The notes below the pieces were generated by a model. That model had not been told where the DNA came from. It was given only the letters and a program-made list of their open reading frames with translations, and made no database searches. Below are positions 14,995 through 16,101 of a stretch of 16,101 bases of DNA, in pieces; within the stretch, counting starts at the first letter, position 1, and each line of letters opens with the position of its first letter. Origin of the DNA: Paracoccaceae bacterium (lineage in GTDB: Bacteria > Pseudomonadota > Alphaproteobacteria > Rhodobacterales > Rhodobacteraceae); contig SKMM01000241.1 in NCBI GenBank assembly GCA_007121055.1, forward strand, positions 1-16,101, read 5' to 3'. The position numbers and the translations under genes are program-made.

Positions 14995-15106
14995 GGGTCG
15001 GACCAACCGGCCGGTAGACAGGCAAGCGGGTCGGATCAACCGGCTCGACGCCCCAAGGCCGGACCATCCGGCCCATGGGCAGATGAAAGGGTCGGACCAA
15101 CCGGCC
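14995..15106 (+). repeat. Array of four spaced imperfect palindromes in the ddl leader
   Basis: There are four copies of a 17-18-bp element: GGGTCGGACCAACCGGCC at 14995-15012 and again at 15089-15106 (identical), GGGTCGGATCAACCGGCT at 15028-15045, and GGCCGGACCATCCGGCCC at 15057-15074. Start-to-start distances are 33, 29 and 32 bp, close to three helical turns. Each unit is an imperfect inverted repeat. The third is a perfect 7-bp stem (GGCCGGA/TCCGGCC) with a 3-base loop; the others form 6-bp stems if G-U pairs are allowed, with five-base ACCAA or ATCAA loops. The spacers between copies do not resemble each other. The array fills most of the 162 bp between murB and ddl and ends 13 bp before the ddl ATG. 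It could be a regulator-binding array, a series of RNA hairpins, or a local cluster of a genomic palindromic repeat. Confidence 0.75.
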
Positions 15107-15119
15107 CCGAGTGAGGCAG

Positions 15120-16043
15120 ATGGCGGGTTTGTCGAGCAGGACAGCCCCCAAGGTTGCGGTACTGATGGGCGGCCTCTCGGTGGAACGGGAGGTGTCGCTG
15201 TCGTCCGGGCGCCAGTGCGCCGCCGCGCTGCGGGAGGCAGGCCATGAGGTCGCGGAGATCGACGCCCGCGGCGATCTTCCCGCACGGCTGACCGACGCCG
15301 CCCCCGATGTGGTCTTCAACGCGCTCCACGGCCGCTGGGGCGAAGATGGCTGCGTCCAGGGCCTGCTGGAGTGGCTGCGACTCCCCTACACGCATTCCGG
15401 CGTGCTGGCCTCGGCTTTGGCTATGGACAAGGCGCGCGCCAAAGCCGCCTTCGCCGCCGCTGGCCTGCCGGTGCTGCCCCATGTGCTGGTGCCGGCCGAA
15501 CAGGCCGCGCGGGCTCACGCTCTGCCGCCCCCTTATGTGGTCAAGCCCAACAACGAGGGCTCCTCGGTCGGCGTCTATCTGGTGCACGAGGCCGCCAATG
15601 CCCCGCCGACGCTGGGCCCAGAGATGCCCGACGAGGTGCTCGTGGAAGCCTTCGCCCCGGGCCGCGAGCTGACCGTCACGGTGATGGGCAACCGGGCGCT
15701 GGCGGTGACCGACATCGTCACCGACGGCTGGTACGACTACCATGCGAAATACGCCCCCGGAGGCTCGCGCCATGTGGTCCCCGCCGACATCCCCGCCCCC
15801 GTCTACGACGCCTGCCTCGAGATGGCGCTGGCCGCGCACCGGGCGCTGGGCTGCCGGGGCCTCAGCCGCGCCGATTTCCGCTGGGACGAGGGGCGCGGGG
15901 CCGACGGGATCGTGCTGCTGGAGGTCAACACCCAGCCGGGAATGACGCCCACCTCGCTCAGCCCCGAACAGGCGGCGCATGTCGGCATCGGCTTTGTCGA
16001 TCTGTGCCGCTGGATCCTGGAGGACGCCTCGTGCGACCGCTAA
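15120..16043 (+). CDS. ddl: D-alanine--D-alanine ligase
   Basis: Ddl joins two D-alanines using ATP, making the dipeptide that MurF adds to peptidoglycan precursors. The 307-residue protein is an ATP-grasp enzyme. It has VLMGGLSVEREVSLSSG (14-30) with the catalytic Glu22, NALHGRWGEDG (68-77), YVVKPNNEGSSVGV (139-152) with the ATP-binding Lys and the active-site Ser, YDYHAKY (205-211), and metal ligands in ADFRWDE (251-257, Asp252) and LLEVNTQPGMTPTSL (266-280, Glu268 and Asn270). All key residues are present. The start is set at ATG 15120, with GAGG only three bases upstream. GTG 15111 is an in-frame alternative with no better site. The palindrome array ends just upstream, so initiation may be affected by it. 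The stop overlaps the ftsQ start by 13 bp. Confidence 0.95.
   Translation: MAGLSSRTAPKVAVLMGGLSVEREVSLSSGRQCAAALREAGHEVAEIDARGDLPARLTDAAPDVVFNALHGRWGEDGCVQGLLEWLRLPYTHSGVLASALAMDKARAKAAFAAAGLPVLPHVLVPAEQAARAHALPPPYVVKPNNEGSSVGVYLVHEAANAPPTLGPEMPDEVLVEAFAPGRELTVTVMGNRALAVTDIVTDGWYDYHAKYAPGGSRHVVPADIPAPVYDACLEMALAAHRALGCRGLSRADFRWDEGRGADGIVLLEVNTQPGMTPTSLSPEQAAHVGIGFVDLCRWILEDASCDR
16019..16023 (+). promoter_or_regulatory. Ribosome binding site of ftsQ
   Basis: GGAGG lies seven bases before GTG at 16031, inside the end of ddl. It is the main support for the truncated ftsQ start. Confidence 0.7.
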
Positions 16044-16101
16044 GGCCCCATCCCCCGCTGGACGGCGGCGAGGCGCCGGTGCAGCCCGCGCGGCCGCTGC
16101 C
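16031..16101 (+). CDS. ftsQ: Cell division protein FtsQ (first 23 codons only)
   Basis: An open frame starts at GTG 16031, overlaps the last 13 bp of ddl, and runs to the window edge without a stop (start MRPLRPHPPLDGG). The GTG has GGAGG seven bases upstream. FtsQ is a single-pass inner-membrane divisome protein that recruits FtsL and FtsB; its membrane segment and POTRA domain lie beyond the window. Identification rests on position, since ddl-ftsQ is the standard order in alphaproteobacteria, and on a Pro/Arg-rich cytoplasmic N-terminus. The visible residues alone would not identify it. Confidence 0.75.
   Translation, partial: MRPLRPHPPLDGGEAPVQPARPL

Noticed and set aside
15050..15075. 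Rho-independent terminator after murB at the perfect stem GGCCGGA/TCCGGCC
   Set aside because: No T-run follows, and the stem belongs to a four-copy array, so a terminator is not the best reading.
14954..15247. Small protein encoded across the ddl leader
   Set aside because: The frame runs through the palindrome array into ddl out of frame. Its repeated residues come from the DNA repeats, and it has no ribosome site.

Overview
The window is a very GC-rich stretch from an alphaproteobacterium, most likely Rhodobacteraceae/Paracoccaceae-like. The basis is codon bias, a 4-bp ATGA/GTGA overlap style, a murB-ddl-ftsQ arrangement, and a MurB/Ddl sequence style familiar from that group. This is recognition by eye, without a search.

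Positions 1-12597 (minus strand) hold one compact operon that I read as the baseplate, tape-measure and ATPase part of a contractile injection system of the extracellular type (eCIS; Afp/PVC/MAC relatives). In transcription order it encodes: a 1295-residue baseplate-J-like wedge protein; a 281-residue fibre/adhesin-like protein; a second, 744-residue baseplate protein; a 1310-residue tape-measure protein whose conserved ends are separated by some 900 residues of mostly Pro/Ala/Gly/Ser-rich linker; an AAA+ ATPase (Afp15 class); and the start of a Sec-exported protein with a possible peptidoglycan-binding segment, cut by the window edge. Every junction overlaps by 4 bp, apart from one 14-bp overlap, so translation is probably coupled. 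Sheath, inner tube, spike, gp25-like and LysM-like genes are not in the window. If the system is complete they lie beyond the left edge.

Positions 12761-13675 (minus) hold a lipoprotein with a C-terminal part resembling the TbpB-type beta-barrel of transferrin-binding-like proteins. It has a candidate promoter placed so that the transcript would be leaderless. A 163-bp spacer separates it from the injection-system operon.

Positions 13977-16101 (plus) hold part of the division and cell-wall (dcw) cluster: murB, ddl and the first codons of ftsQ. MurB and Ddl make cytoplasmic peptidoglycan precursors, and FtsQ belongs to the divisome. The 300-bp divergent region in front of murB holds strong dyads, two of which would form competing hairpins. 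The murB-ddl spacer holds four copies of a 17-18-bp imperfect palindrome spaced 29-33 bp apart. That array and the tape-measure protein's architecture are the most unusual things in the window. I saw no tRNA, rRNA, CRISPR array or insertion sequence.
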